From NCBI GenBank assembly GCA_046537975.1, contig JBKHJR010000015.1, positions 1 to 44,892 of the forward strand: 44,892 nucleotides of DNA, written 5' to 3'. The position numbers were made by a program, and so were the translations under genes. Source of the DNA: JAWLDV01 sp046537975. Lineage in GTDB: Bacteria > Desulfobacterota > Desulfobulbia > Desulfobulbales > SURF-16. The notes below the pieces were generated by a model, which saw only the letters and a list, made by a program, of their open reading frames with translations, had not been told where the DNA came from and did not search any database. Below, piece by piece: positions 8,314-16,049 of the stretch (the stretch's first letter is position 1; every line of letters starts with the position of its first letter).

Positions 8314-8616
8314 ATGAAAACAAATAGTATTCTCTTGTCGTTGTCTCTCTTTTTTGTTTTGGCAGCATGCACTACAACCTCTGGAATTGTTCCAGCCGGG
8401 CCAGGAAAATATATGATATCTGGAGGAAATCCGGCAATAGGGGCATCTGGGGCGGAAATAAAAAATGAATTGTATAAAAAGGCATCCGATTTTTGTGCAG
8501 AACAAGGAAAAGTTTTTGAACCACTTGATACTTCTTCGGTTGATTATAGAGTTTTTCGTGGCACAGCAAATGCCGAATTGACTTTCCACTGCGTGGCACC
8601 AGTAAAAAATGATTAA
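8314..8616 (+). CDS. small cassette-type lipoprotein
   Basis: A 100-residue lipoprotein with a signal peptide ending in a lipobox (VLAACT, Cys at about residue 19). The mature part has the pattern GPGKYMISGG...EIKNELYKKASDFCAEQGK...ANAELTFHC, with two cysteines. From memory this matches a family of very small lipoproteins frequently found in chromosomal integron cassettes of proteobacteria; their function is unknown. AAAGGAAAAAACA precedes the ATG, a good ribosome site. It follows attC-like site 2 by about 48 bp, so it would be the second cassette of the array. No clear closing attC is visible after it. Confidence 0.75.
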   Translation: MKTNSILLSLSLFFVLAACTTTSGIVPAGPGKYMISGGNPAIGASGAEIKNELYKKASDFCAEQGKVFEPLDTSSVDYRVFRGTANAELTFHCVAPVKND

Positions 8617-9021
8617 GTCTTAGTACAGCCAAGAGAGGGAGGCGACGAACCCCCTCTATCATGGTGTGTGATAGGGTCGGACCAAGTTAACTATTCAATA
8701 ATACAAAATATTATTTCTAAAAAATGCCATTTTTACCCCTTATATCGTCCTTTTTGGAGACAAAATGACGGTTATTCTACTTGGTGAAATACCGGAAAGG
8801 GCATCTTATTTCCATCCAAAACATTCTGCGGACAAGCCGCAGATGTTCTCGTTAGTGCCAAAGCGCAGTCGTATCCTTGGTTTCCTTGGGGACGCCCTTA
8901 ACTTATTAACTTGATCTGCCTGATTGCTTTTGATGTGGTAGTGTCAATTTTTTTTGTGTGAAATTATTCCAAGCCATGTCCTTGAGGAATGGCAGGTTCT
9001 TCCAGACTTTTCCAATAGGAT
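8617..9021. other. decayed non-coding stretch after the cassettes
   Basis: No intact gene. Around 8821-8850 a hairpin with a one-base bulge (CTGCGG with CCGCAG) precedes TCTCGTTAGTGCC; it resembles widely dispersed repeat sequence but does not meet attC rules. A 49-codon frame at 8765-8914 has GGAG before its ATG but a translation that looks like repeat sequence. A minus-strand fragment around 8906-9020 may be the end of an old transposase gene; I could not identify it. Confidence 0.35.
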
Positions 9022-9237
9022 TTGTTCACCACTGTAGTTCCATCTCTTAAAGAAATAAAAATAAAGTCCGGCATGGACACAGATGTCGTTCTTATCAGTG
9101 TCGCTGATCTGAAATGGGTGGCTGAAAACTGGAATACCTTCTCAGAAAAGAATCATTTTGATCTGGATGTATTTAATTTTACCGGGGTTTTGGATAGGAT
9201 AAATTTGAAAAAACGTATGCGTATTTTTCTCAAATAA
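9022..9237 (+). pseudogene. probable C-terminal gene fragment, unknown family
   Basis: A 71-codon frame without Shine-Dalgarno or proper ATG start but with protein-like sequence (DVVLISVADLKWVAENWNTF, then FNFTGVLDRINLKKRM). It looks like the C-terminal end of a larger protein whose 5' part has been lost, consistent with the decayed sequence on its left. Family not identified. Confidence 0.35.
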
Positions 9238-9326
9238 CTTATCGTTAATAACGATCTAATAAAAGAAATTAAAAGATTGCTGCTCTGCTCGTCGAGTAGG
9301 CACGAAATTTAAAGAGGGTAAATGCC

Positions 9327-10223
9327 ATGCCGGCCATGGAAGATATATTGGCGCACTACGGCTATACAAGCCAAGACCAGGAGCTGCGGGACCAATTGGC
9401 AGAGATTTTGTTGGCGGTGCAAGATCAGTTTGCTGATGACTTTTATGAGATGCTGGAGGAAAATGCATATACCGCCTCTTTTTTCCCCACCCAAGAGGCG
9501 GTGGCCAAGCGCAAAAAGACATTCAAGTATTGGTTGAACATAATACTCACTGCCCCCTTAGATCACAGGCTGCACTTGAAATTGGAGAGGATCGGGAAGA
9601 CACATGTGCGCATAGGACTGGATGGGCACTATGTCAATGCAGCCATGAACTATGTTCGTCGCTACTGTCAGCAGATTCTGTTCGAGTCAGTTACAGAGAG
9701 TAAAAATCTGGATTCCCTGCTGGAGACGTTGGACAAGCTTTTAGATATCAGCCTGGATATTATGACCAGTTCGTACCGGGAGGCTGAACTCAAAAAAGTC
9801 TTTCTTTCCAAACAGGTGGAGTACTTCATGGTCCGCTGGGCGGAGCGTATCATGCATGGCTTAAACCTCATACTCATGGTCGGACTTTTGGTGCTGGCGG
9901 CTGGAGTGGCTTTTATGTTGGGCTTAGACGTGTTTTCCGCCATCACCACCGACGTAGAACAAGGAGTGATCAGGGCCCTTGGATCGTTGATTATCTTGTG
10001 GATGATGGTGGAGCTCCTGCACGCTCAGGTGGAACAGCTCAAAGGGGGAAAATTCAATATCCGTATATTCGTGGACTTGGCTATGGTAGCCTTTATTCGC
10101 AAAATCTTTGTCGCCAGCTTAGAAGACAAGGATCCGTTGTCCTTTGGCCTGCTCATCGGTGCTTTATTGGTTTTGGGATTGATTTATTTTCTGCTGGGTA
10201 AGTCGGAAAAAAATAGTTTATAA
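9327..10223 (+). CDS. protoglobin-PsiE fusion, membrane haem sensor candidate
   Basis: A 298-residue two-part protein. Residues about 1-165 look like a protoglobin/globin-coupled-sensor domain: the segment RIGKTHVRIGLDGHYVNAAM places the proximal haem histidine at H93, matching the HVRIGL motif of globin-coupled sensors. Residues about 170-292 carry four membrane helices with the PsiE-type pattern (IRIFVDLAMVAFIRKIFVAS). PsiE is a phosphate-starvation-inducible membrane family of unknown function. Globin-coupled sensors usually end in chemotaxis, cyclase or kinase domains, so a PsiE output is unusual. AGAGGG precedes the ATG at 9327. The likely role is sensing O2, NO or redox state at the membrane; the output is unknown. 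Confidence 0.75.
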   Translation: MPAMEDILAHYGYTSQDQELRDQLAEILLAVQDQFADDFYEMLEENAYTASFFPTQEAVAKRKKTFKYWLNIILTAPLDHRLHLKLERIGKTHVRIGLDGHYVNAAMNYVRRYCQQILFESVTESKNLDSLLETLDKLLDISLDIMTSSYREAELKKVFLSKQVEYFMVRWAERIMHGLNLILMVGLLVLAAGVAFMLGLDVFSAITTDVEQGVIRALGSLIILWMMVELLHAQVEQLKGGKFNIRIFVDLAMVAFIRKIFVASLEDKDPLSFGLLIGALLVLGLIYFLLGKSEKNSL

Positions 10224-10241
10224 ACAGGGTAATGTATCGTT

Positions 10242-10322
10242 TTATGCAATCTGAATCTGGTATGAGCTCCGGGTGGATACAGCTTCTCCCTTAAATTCCT
10301 TGGTATATCTCTTTCTTTCCAT
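10242..10322 (-). mobile_element. IS3-type orfA remnant
   Basis: From an ATG at 10322 with AAGGAGG upstream, the minus strand reads MERKRYTKEFKGEAV, the characteristic start of IS3-family OrfA (helix-turn-helix), then falls into unrelated codons and stops at 10242. GTGTCCAC at 10360-10367 may be a piece of the terminal repeat. The element is reduced to under 150 bp, with no OrfB. Confidence 0.6.
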
Positions 10323-10487
10323 GGTAGACGCCTCCTTACTACATCAATTCTTAAGAAGGTGTCCACAATTACCCTGCCACCTCACCTTAGCGCAGCAATT
10401 CCCCCCATGTGGGCATGCCGACTGTGTATGAGCCCCATTATTTCCCCCTGATCAGGACAAGCTTGCCGGACTATTGAAAGACGGAAC

Positions 10488-10618
10488 TGTAGCATCATGC
10501 CACACTTCTGTTGCAGGACAATATTGTAGCATACAACACCTTGTGGCATTTGTGATGCATATTACTGCCCCATTTTTGGTGCATCGGCAAAAAAATTTAC
10601 CTTCTCATCCTTGTAGCA
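10488..10618. promoter_or_regulatory. cluster of TGTWGCA elements, candidate activator sites
   Basis: TGTAGCA occurs at 10488-10494, 10525-10531 and 10612-10618, and TGTTGCA at 10509-10515. They lie 120-250 bp upstream of the sigma-54-type promoter at 10740, the usual distance for enhancer-binding activators. The same TGTTGCA word (either strand) occurs before the second such promoter. Binding by the activator at 16050 is inference. Confidence 0.45.
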
Positions 10619-10739
10619 TTCTTTTAGGAACGGCCTACCCTGCCCGGCTCTCCTGCCATTGATTCACTGAAAACGTCCCGGTTTATGTTTGATTTTCGGC
10701 CGAGACCGGAAGAAAGGAAGGCGGGTATCTTATCTTTAA

Positions 10740-10756
10740 TTGGCATCTGATATGCA
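10740..10756 (+). promoter_or_regulatory. sigma-54-type -24/-12 promoter for the redox operon
   Basis: TTGGCATCTGATATGCA has the GG and GC doublets 12 bases apart, the spacing required for RpoN promoters, and a good -24 box (TTGGCA). It lies about 90 bp before the cytochrome start codon. Confidence 0.6.
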
Positions 10757-10845
10757 ATTCCCTTTTCTCAACACCAGAAAGAAAAGTTTCAGGTTCCTGG
10801 AATCCTGGCACTATTGGAAAAAAAGTTGACAAAAGGAGAAGCAGT

Positions 10846-11367
10846 ATGTGGCAGAAAAAGAAAGTGATCAGCGGGATGGTGGCCCTGGTATTACTTGCCG
10901 GGCCACTATCCGGGATAGAGGCGGAAGCTGAAGTATTGGAGCTGGACAGTCTGGCACGGCTCTTCGAACCTGTCAGCTTCGATCATGACATTCACGTGAA
11001 TATGGTGGGAGAAAACTGCGCCAGATGCCACCATCATACACTCGGTACAGGGGAAGTCAAAGGCAGATGCGCAAGCTGCCACCAGAAAAGCGAGGGCATC
11101 AAAGTTGTCGCCTGTAGTGATTGCCATCCGGCAGCACGGTTTGACCAGGAATATCTTAAGGAAATCGAAGAAGACCACACCCGTTTTCATTCTGACAAAC
11201 CGGGGCTGAAAGCAGCCTATCATCTGGGCTGCCGGGGCTGTCATCAAGAGTGGGGAGCCCCGGCCGGATGTCAGGATTGTCATGCCCTGACCGAAACCGG
11301 CGAGGACTATTACCTGGCAGGAGAATATGCGCCGGTTACCCATGAGGAAGAGAAGGTCTCGGAATAA
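10846..11367 (+). CDS. pentahaem cytochrome c, periplasmic
   Basis: A 173-residue exported protein with an N-terminal signal segment (about residues 1-27) and five CxxCH haem sites in order: CARCH, CASCH, CSDCH, CRGCH, CQDCH. Extra histidines (FDHDIH, CHHH, HTRFH) fit bis-histidine ligation as in class III-type cytochromes. AAAAGGAGAAGC precedes the ATG. It is the first gene of the unit cytochrome, HybA-like ferredoxin subunit, HybB/NrfD-like membrane subunit, so it should exchange electrons with that quinone-reactive complex on the periplasmic face. It is shorter than the TmcA and HmcA cytochromes and has more haems than DsrJ (three), so I do not assign a known symbol. Confidence 0.85.
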   Translation: MWQKKKVISGMVALVLLAGPLSGIEAEAEVLELDSLARLFEPVSFDHDIHVNMVGENCARCHHHTLGTGEVKGRCASCHQKSEGIKVVACSDCHPAARFDQEYLKEIEEDHTRFHSDKPGLKAAYHLGCRGCHQEWGAPAGCQDCHALTETGEDYYLAGEYAPVTHEEEKVSE

Positions 11368-11426
11368 TAAGTGACAGCCTCATGAAAACAGCTCCGGAAA
11401 TGTATAATTAAAAAAAGGTGAATGAA

Positions 11427-12347
11427 ATGAAAAAAATCAACCGCAGAAAATTCCTGAAAGGCGGGGTCCTGGGAGGCGCAGCTACACTGGCTATGAGCAG
11501 GCAGGTTTCAGCCGGCGGTAGCTTCGGAGGGTATATGAACACCAAGGGCGTCCTGGTGGATTTAACCCGCTGTATAGGCTGCCGCACCTGCGAGGCTGCC
11601 TGTAACCATGAACAGAATCTGCCGAACCCGGATAAGCCTTTCAATGACTATTCCGTCTTTGAGGAAGTAAGCCACAATGGAGAGAAGCGACGCACAACTG
11701 AAAAGGCTTATACAGTGGTTAACCGTTATAATACGGACGAAGGGCCGGTTTACCGCAAATTCCAGTGCAATCACTGCAACGAACCGGCCTGTCTCACCTC
11801 CTGCTTCGTGAATGCTTACCAAAAAACACCGGAAGGGGCTGTTATCTATCATCCGGAACTCTGCGTCGGCTGCCGGACCTGTATGGTAGCCTGCCCTTTC
11901 TATGTACCGGCTTACAGCTATTCCAGCCCTACAAATCCGGTAATCAGAAAATGTGTAATGTGCTACGACACCCGCCTGAAATACGGACGGCCTCCCGCCT
12001 GCGTAGAGGCCTGCCCCCAGGAGGCACTGACCTTTGGTAACAGGAAGGATCTTATCAAACTGGGCCATTCGCGAATCAGTAACAATCCCGGCAGGTATAT
12101 CGATCATATATACGGCGAAAAGGAAGTGGGCGGCACTTCCTGGATGTATCTTTCCGCTGCGCCCTTTGAACAGGTCGGATTCGATACCCGTTTAGGCAAC
12201 GCTCCTATTCTGGCCAACGTCCAGAGTTTTCTGGGAATCGTGCCGATGGTGCTGGCCATCTGGCCGGCTCTATTCGCCGGATTCCATCTGCTGGCCACCC
12301 GCAGGGACTCCAACAGTGAAGAACAGGAACAGGAGGTGAAAAAATGA
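11427..12347 (+). CDS. Tat-exported HybA-like ferredoxin subunit, four [4Fe-4S] clusters
   Basis: A 306-residue iron-sulphur protein. The N-terminus has a Tat signal (NRRKFLKGG) followed by a hydrophobic stretch. Four cluster motifs follow: CIGCRTCEAAC, CNHCNEPACLTSC, CVGCRTCMVAC and CVMC-x11-CVEAC, the arrangement of DmsB/HybA-type subunits. A C-terminal membrane helix (about 275-295, LGIVPMVLAIWPALFAG) anchors it, as in HybA. The chosen ATG at 11427 starts MKKINRR; an ATG three codons earlier (11418) is equally possible. It transfers electrons between the cytochrome before it and the HybB-type subunit, whose start overlaps its stop by four bases. No molybdopterin or hydrogenase subunit is present in the window. 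Confidence 0.85.
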   Translation: MKKINRRKFLKGGVLGGAATLAMSRQVSAGGSFGGYMNTKGVLVDLTRCIGCRTCEAACNHEQNLPNPDKPFNDYSVFEEVSHNGEKRRTTEKAYTVVNRYNTDEGPVYRKFQCNHCNEPACLTSCFVNAYQKTPEGAVIYHPELCVGCRTCMVACPFYVPAYSYSSPTNPVIRKCVMCYDTRLKYGRPPACVEACPQEALTFGNRKDLIKLGHSRISNNPGRYIDHIYGEKEVGGTSWMYLSAAPFEQVGFDTRLGNAPILANVQSFLGIVPMVLAIWPALFAGFHLLATRRDSNSEEQEQEVKK

Positions 12348-13612
12348 AACGATTCGTTGCGCAAAATACCGCCCTGCCGATTGATTCTCTGGTTAAGCCG
12401 CACGATGCCGGGATATCCTGGACCTTGAAGGAAAAACTACTGCTTGGATTGACCCGGAAACAATATATACAGGTTCTGGTGCGGAATCCGTTCAACTGGG
12501 TTCTCGTGGTTATTTATGCAGTGGGCATTCCGGTGATCTTGTCTCGCTTTATCTTCGGCCTGGGCTACGTCACCCACAGTTCCTACGATTATCCCTGGGG
12601 TTTACTGCTGGGGTGGGGGCTTTTTGCCATGGTCCCCCTTTCCGCCTCCGGATTCCTGATGGGTACGGCAGTGGAACTATTCGGCCGCAAGGATTTCAAG
12701 CCCATTGAGAGACTCGGGCTCCTGAACGGCCTTTTGGGTTATTTATTTGCTGTCATATTCCTGCAGGTAGACCTGGGTCAACCCTGGCGACTGGTCTACC
12801 CTATGTTTGTATCCCTCGGCCCTGCTGCGGTTCTCTTTCTGGTGGCCTGGCATGTCGCCACCTATCTTTCCGTACAGATCGCCGAACTTGTCCCCGCTTT
12901 CAGCGAATGGATGGGTCTCCCAAGGGCCAAAAAGGTTATCCGGAAAACGGTTCTCGGTTTGACCATTGCCGGTATCATCCTCTCTACCCTGCATCAAGGG
13001 GCTCTGGGTGCGCTGTTTAACTATGCTCCCGGCAAGGTTCATCCTCTGTGGTATTCGGCGGAATTTCAGTGGATTCACTTTCTGACCTCTGCGGTGTTTG
13101 GCGGTCTCTGTATGCTCATCGTCGTAAGCACTCTGGCCAGGATCTTTATGAACTGGAGGATGGATGAGACTTTCCGGAAAAGTCTTGATCCGCTGACCTT
13201 GGGGCTGGCAAAAGGCGCTTCGCTCGCCATGATCACCTATCTGGTCATCAAGCTTCTCGCAATAGCTCATGACAATAACTGGGCTTATTTGGTAACCGGC
13301 TGGGGCCAGTATTTCACCTTTGAACTTGCGATCGGGGTGATTCTGCCTCTGATCCTTTTTATTACAGCCATCCGCAAACAACGGCCCGGTCTGGTCCGCA
13401 TCGGCGCTTTCTTCGGGGTATTCGGTATTATCCTCAACCGACTCAATACGGCGCTAATCGCTTTCAACTGGCAGATGTACCAGGAGATCCCGCATTGGCG
13501 GGAAGTGGTAATCGTACTCACCCTTTATGCCACCTATATTGTGGTTTATCGGGCGATTCTGGCGCGGCTGCCGGTTCTTTACTCCTGGAAAAACAAGCCG
13601 CTCATCTCCTGA
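12344..13612 (+). CDS. HybB/NrfD-type integral membrane quinone subunit
   Basis: A 422-residue polytopic membrane protein with about ten hydrophobic segments, matching the HybB/NrfD family (PsrC-like) that exchanges electrons with menaquinone without its own haem. Typical features are the Arg/His-containing loops (FLQVDLGQPWRLVYP) and ILSTLHQGALGALF, a segment conserved in HybB proteins. It begins with ATGA overlapping the stop of the ferredoxin gene, showing translational coupling. With the two preceding genes it makes a complex-iron-sulphur-type quinone:cytochrome c oxidoreductase. Direction of flow (menaquinol oxidation or menaquinone reduction) cannot be told from sequence. Confidence 0.85.
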   Translation: MKRFVAQNTALPIDSLVKPHDAGISWTLKEKLLLGLTRKQYIQVLVRNPFNWVLVVIYAVGIPVILSRFIFGLGYVTHSSYDYPWGLLLGWGLFAMVPLSASGFLMGTAVELFGRKDFKPIERLGLLNGLLGYLFAVIFLQVDLGQPWRLVYPMFVSLGPAAVLFLVAWHVATYLSVQIAELVPAFSEWMGLPRAKKVIRKTVLGLTIAGIILSTLHQGALGALFNYAPGKVHPLWYSAEFQWIHFLTSAVFGGLCMLIVVSTLARIFMNWRMDETFRKSLDPLTLGLAKGASLAMITYLVIKLLAIAHDNNWAYLVTGWGQYFTFELAIGVILPLILFITAIRKQRPGLVRIGAFFGVFGIILNRLNTALIAFNWQMYQEIPHWREVVIVLTLYATYIVVYRAILARLPVLYSWKNKPLIS

Positions 13613-13964
13613 TCAACCATTCATTTATATTGACTTTCAGAATGAGCCTGACCTAAACTTTATTATATGGGATAAAATAAACAGCCTTAATTTGGCCCAG
13701 CAATAATATCTTGTTTATATTACACATTAATTTTAACGGGGACATAGGCTTTCAGCACAGTCCTGCGGCATGAAAGATCTCTGAGAGGTGGTACAATTAA
13801 TGCAGTGTTTTTAGACAGAAGTCGTTTCAAAAGAGCAGGAAAGGATTTAACCGTTCCATCCTCGCTGTCGCAGGGGTACTATCTTCCCCTAACCGGTGCC
13901 GGATGGGCAATTTCGAAAAATGAGGGCTGATCAGGCCTTCCACCAGAACAGGCGCCGGTTTTCC
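13613..13964. other. intergenic region before the histidine kinase
   Basis: About 350 bp. AT-rich to about 13750, with GAGAGGTGG near 13780 that is not followed by a coding frame. The kinase frame is open from a GTG at 13896. No sigma-54-type promoter or TGTWGCA word was found, so the kinase-activator pair probably has its own housekeeping promoter here or is read through from the redox operon. Confidence 0.35.
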
Positions 13965-16040
13965 ATGAAAAAGAAACACAGTCCCAGGAGAAAGGAGAAA
14001 AAATCGGGGTCGGAAGCCGTTGAACGCAGAAAGCTGGCACAGGATCGCCGGCTGGAAGGCCGCCGGACCGAAGAACAGAGGATATATCTGCAATCTCTGC
14101 TCGATAGTGTTTCCCATCCCATTGCGGTGGTGAACAAATCCCGGCGGCTCCAGTTCATTAATGAGGCATTTAAAAGACTCAACCACCGGGAGCAATGGTC
14201 CCCCGGGGAAGAAGTTGAGTGCCATCGGTTCTTATACGGCCGGAAAAAACCCTGCCAGGAGATGGGTTACCCCTGCCTGCTGCAGGAGATCCTGGCCAGT
14301 GGTCGACCCCTTACCGTGGAGCAGCCACACGTAGATTCTTCAGGTAAAACCAGGCACTTGGAAATAACAGGTTCGCCATTCCAGGATGAAGAAGGCGGTC
14401 TGATCGGAATTATTGAGTCCTTTCGTGACATAACCGATCAAAAGAAGGCTGAAGAAAATTCTCAGCGGGATCATAATAAGCTTGAGCACCAGGTGGTAGA
14501 TCGAGCTACAGAGCTGGTCGCAGCCAACGAGGCGCTACAACGCGAGATCGAAGAAAGAAAATGGACAGAGACCGAACTCATAAAAGCCAAGGAGGAAGCC
14601 GAGCTCATCTACCGGGTAATTCCGAGTGCCATCTTCACGGTAGACAAGGACCAGCGGATTACTTCCTGGAACGATAAGGCCCAGGAAATAACCGGTTATT
14701 ATGAGGAAGAGGTGGTTGGCAAAAAATGCGATATTTTCGCTCTCAAACCCTGCACGGTTCTTTGCGGTGTTTTTTCATACCGGGCCCAAAAGCCGATTAT
14801 GGGCAAGAAATGCGAAATCCGAACCAAGGATGGTCGTATCCGGGTGGTTTCCAAGAATGCCGATCTTCTGCACGATGCATCCGGACGAGTCATCGGCGGC
14901 ATCGAGAGCTTCGAGGACATCACAGTCCGTAATCAGATGGAGTTTCTGCTGCGCACTGAACTCGACAAGTTCCGTAGCATGCTTTCGACCCTGGGGCAAG
15001 GCATGCATATACTTAACCTCGATCACCATATTGAATACCAGAATGAAGTTCTGATCGAGCATTTCGGCGATAAAATAGGTCGGAAATGCTATGCAGTCTA
15101 CAAGCAACAGGACGAACCCTGCGAAAACTGCAAAATGAACGAGGCCATAAAAACCGGTGAAATTCAACGCGCCGAACTGCTTATGGCCAACGGCCGCTAT
15201 TACGAACAGAGTTATGCACCTTTCCGCGATGTAGACCGTCAGTCCAAGGTACTTATTCTCCTGCGGGACATTACCGAAGAAAAAAACTTTCAGGCAGAAA
15301 CCATGCGGGCCGGTCAGCTTGCCGCCATAGGTGAGCTGGCTGCCGGTGTCGCTCATGAAATCAATAATCCCATCAACGGCATCATAAACTATGCCCAACT
15401 CCTGCTCGACGAAAATACAGCTTCCGGATCGGATTCCGATGTGCTCGACCGGCTGATCCGCGAAGGCGAACGTATTTCAGACATCATCAAAAACCTTCTC
15501 TCCTTCGCCCGTCAGGATGACGCGGAAATCAATGAGGTGGCCATAGACTCGGTTCTTGATGACTCCATGGCACTTATCAAACATCAGTTCCTTAAGGACG
15601 GCATTCAGGTTGCAGTAAATCTTGACACTAATCTGCCGACAGTGCAGGCGAATGGTCGTCAGCTCCAGCAGGTGTTTCTCAATCTGCTGAACAATGCACG
15701 CTTCGCTCTCAATCAGCGTTTCCCGGATCGTAATCCGGACAAGAGAATCGAAATCGGAAATAAACTGATAAAGCTGGAAAAACAGCCTTATGTACGAATT
15801 TCAATTACCGACTACGGGACCGGTATTCCGGAGGAGATTATCGATCATATCTTCAAACCGTTCTACTCCATGAAAAAACCAGGTGAAGGCACCGGCCTCG
15901 GGCTTTCCATCAGCCACAGCTTCGTGAAGGATTTTAACGGATTTCTTTGGGTGGACAGCAAGGTAGCTCAGCACACCACCATGATGGTAGATCTGCCAAC
16001 AATCATCAATAAGGGCGCTTCCCTGCCGCCTGAGCAATGA
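13965..16040 (+). CDS. three-PAS histidine kinase with Cys-rich PAS domains
   Basis: A soluble sensor kinase (no membrane segments) of about 691 residues. After a basic N-terminus come three PAS domains. Each carries a Cys pattern at the same place: CHRFLYGRKKPCQEMGYPC, CDIFALKPCTVLC and CYAVYKQQDEPCENC. Then come the dimerisation box with the phosphorylated His (VAHEINNP, H about 464) and a HATPase domain (NLLNNA, DYGTGIP, GTGLGLS). Cytoplasmic location plus clustered cysteines suggests redox or metal sensing. The start is uncertain: ATG at 13965 (MKKKHSPRR) is preferred, but ATG 13920 and GTG 13896 are in frame and none has a clear Shine-Dalgarno. The partner activator begins 9 bp downstream, and the redox genes lie upstream. 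Confidence 0.85.
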   Translation: MKKKHSPRRKEKKSGSEAVERRKLAQDRRLEGRRTEEQRIYLQSLLDSVSHPIAVVNKSRRLQFINEAFKRLNHREQWSPGEEVECHRFLYGRKKPCQEMGYPCLLQEILASGRPLTVEQPHVDSSGKTRHLEITGSPFQDEEGGLIGIIESFRDITDQKKAEENSQRDHNKLEHQVVDRATELVAANEALQREIEERKWTETELIKAKEEAELIYRVIPSAIFTVDKDQRITSWNDKAQEITGYYEEEVVGKKCDIFALKPCTVLCGVFSYRAQKPIMGKKCEIRTKDGRIRVVSKNADLLHDASGRVIGGIESFEDITVRNQMEFLLRTELDKFRSMLSTLGQGMHILNLDHHIEYQNEVLIEHFGDKIGRKCYAVYKQQDEPCENCKMNEAIKTGEIQRAELLMANGRYYEQSYAPFRDVDRQSKVLILLRDITEEKNFQAETMRAGQLAAIGELAAGVAHEINNPINGIINYAQLLLDENTASGSDSDVLDRLIREGERISDIIKNLLSFARQDDAEINEVAIDSVLDDSMALIKHQFLKDGIQVAVNLDTNLPTVQANGRQLQQVFLNLLNNARFALNQRFPDRNPDKRIEIGNKLIKLEKQPYVRISITDYGTGIPEEIIDHIFKPFYSMKKPGEGTGLGLSISHSFVKDFNGFLWVDSKVAQHTTMMVDLPTIINKGASLPPEQ

Positions 16041-16049
16041 GGATAATCA

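Larger units (their letters stand above)
10368..10845. other. long regulatory intergenic region upstream of the cytochrome gene
   Basis: Apart from the regulatory elements listed separately (TGTWGCA sites and a sigma-54-type promoter), I see no gene here. The region is about 480 bp between the IS3 scar and the cytochrome start, long enough for enhancer-type control. Confidence 0.5.

Noticed and set aside
8821..8865. Bulged hairpin before TCTCGTTAGTGCC considered as a third attC site
   Set aside because: The right core does not fit GTTRRRY and no matching left core is present; it also does not match the core expected for the lipoprotein cassette.
8765..8914. 49-codon plus-strand frame with GGAG before ATG
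   Set aside because: Its sequence overlaps hairpin and dispersed-repeat-like DNA, and the product resembles translated repeat rather than protein.
8906..9020. Minus-strand fragment that could be a transposase C-terminus
   Set aside because: Too short and not attributable to a family; no terminal inverted repeats found.
10474..10662. 62-codon plus-strand frame upstream of the cytochrome gene
   Set aside because: Overlaps the regulatory words, no ribosome site, composition not protein-like.
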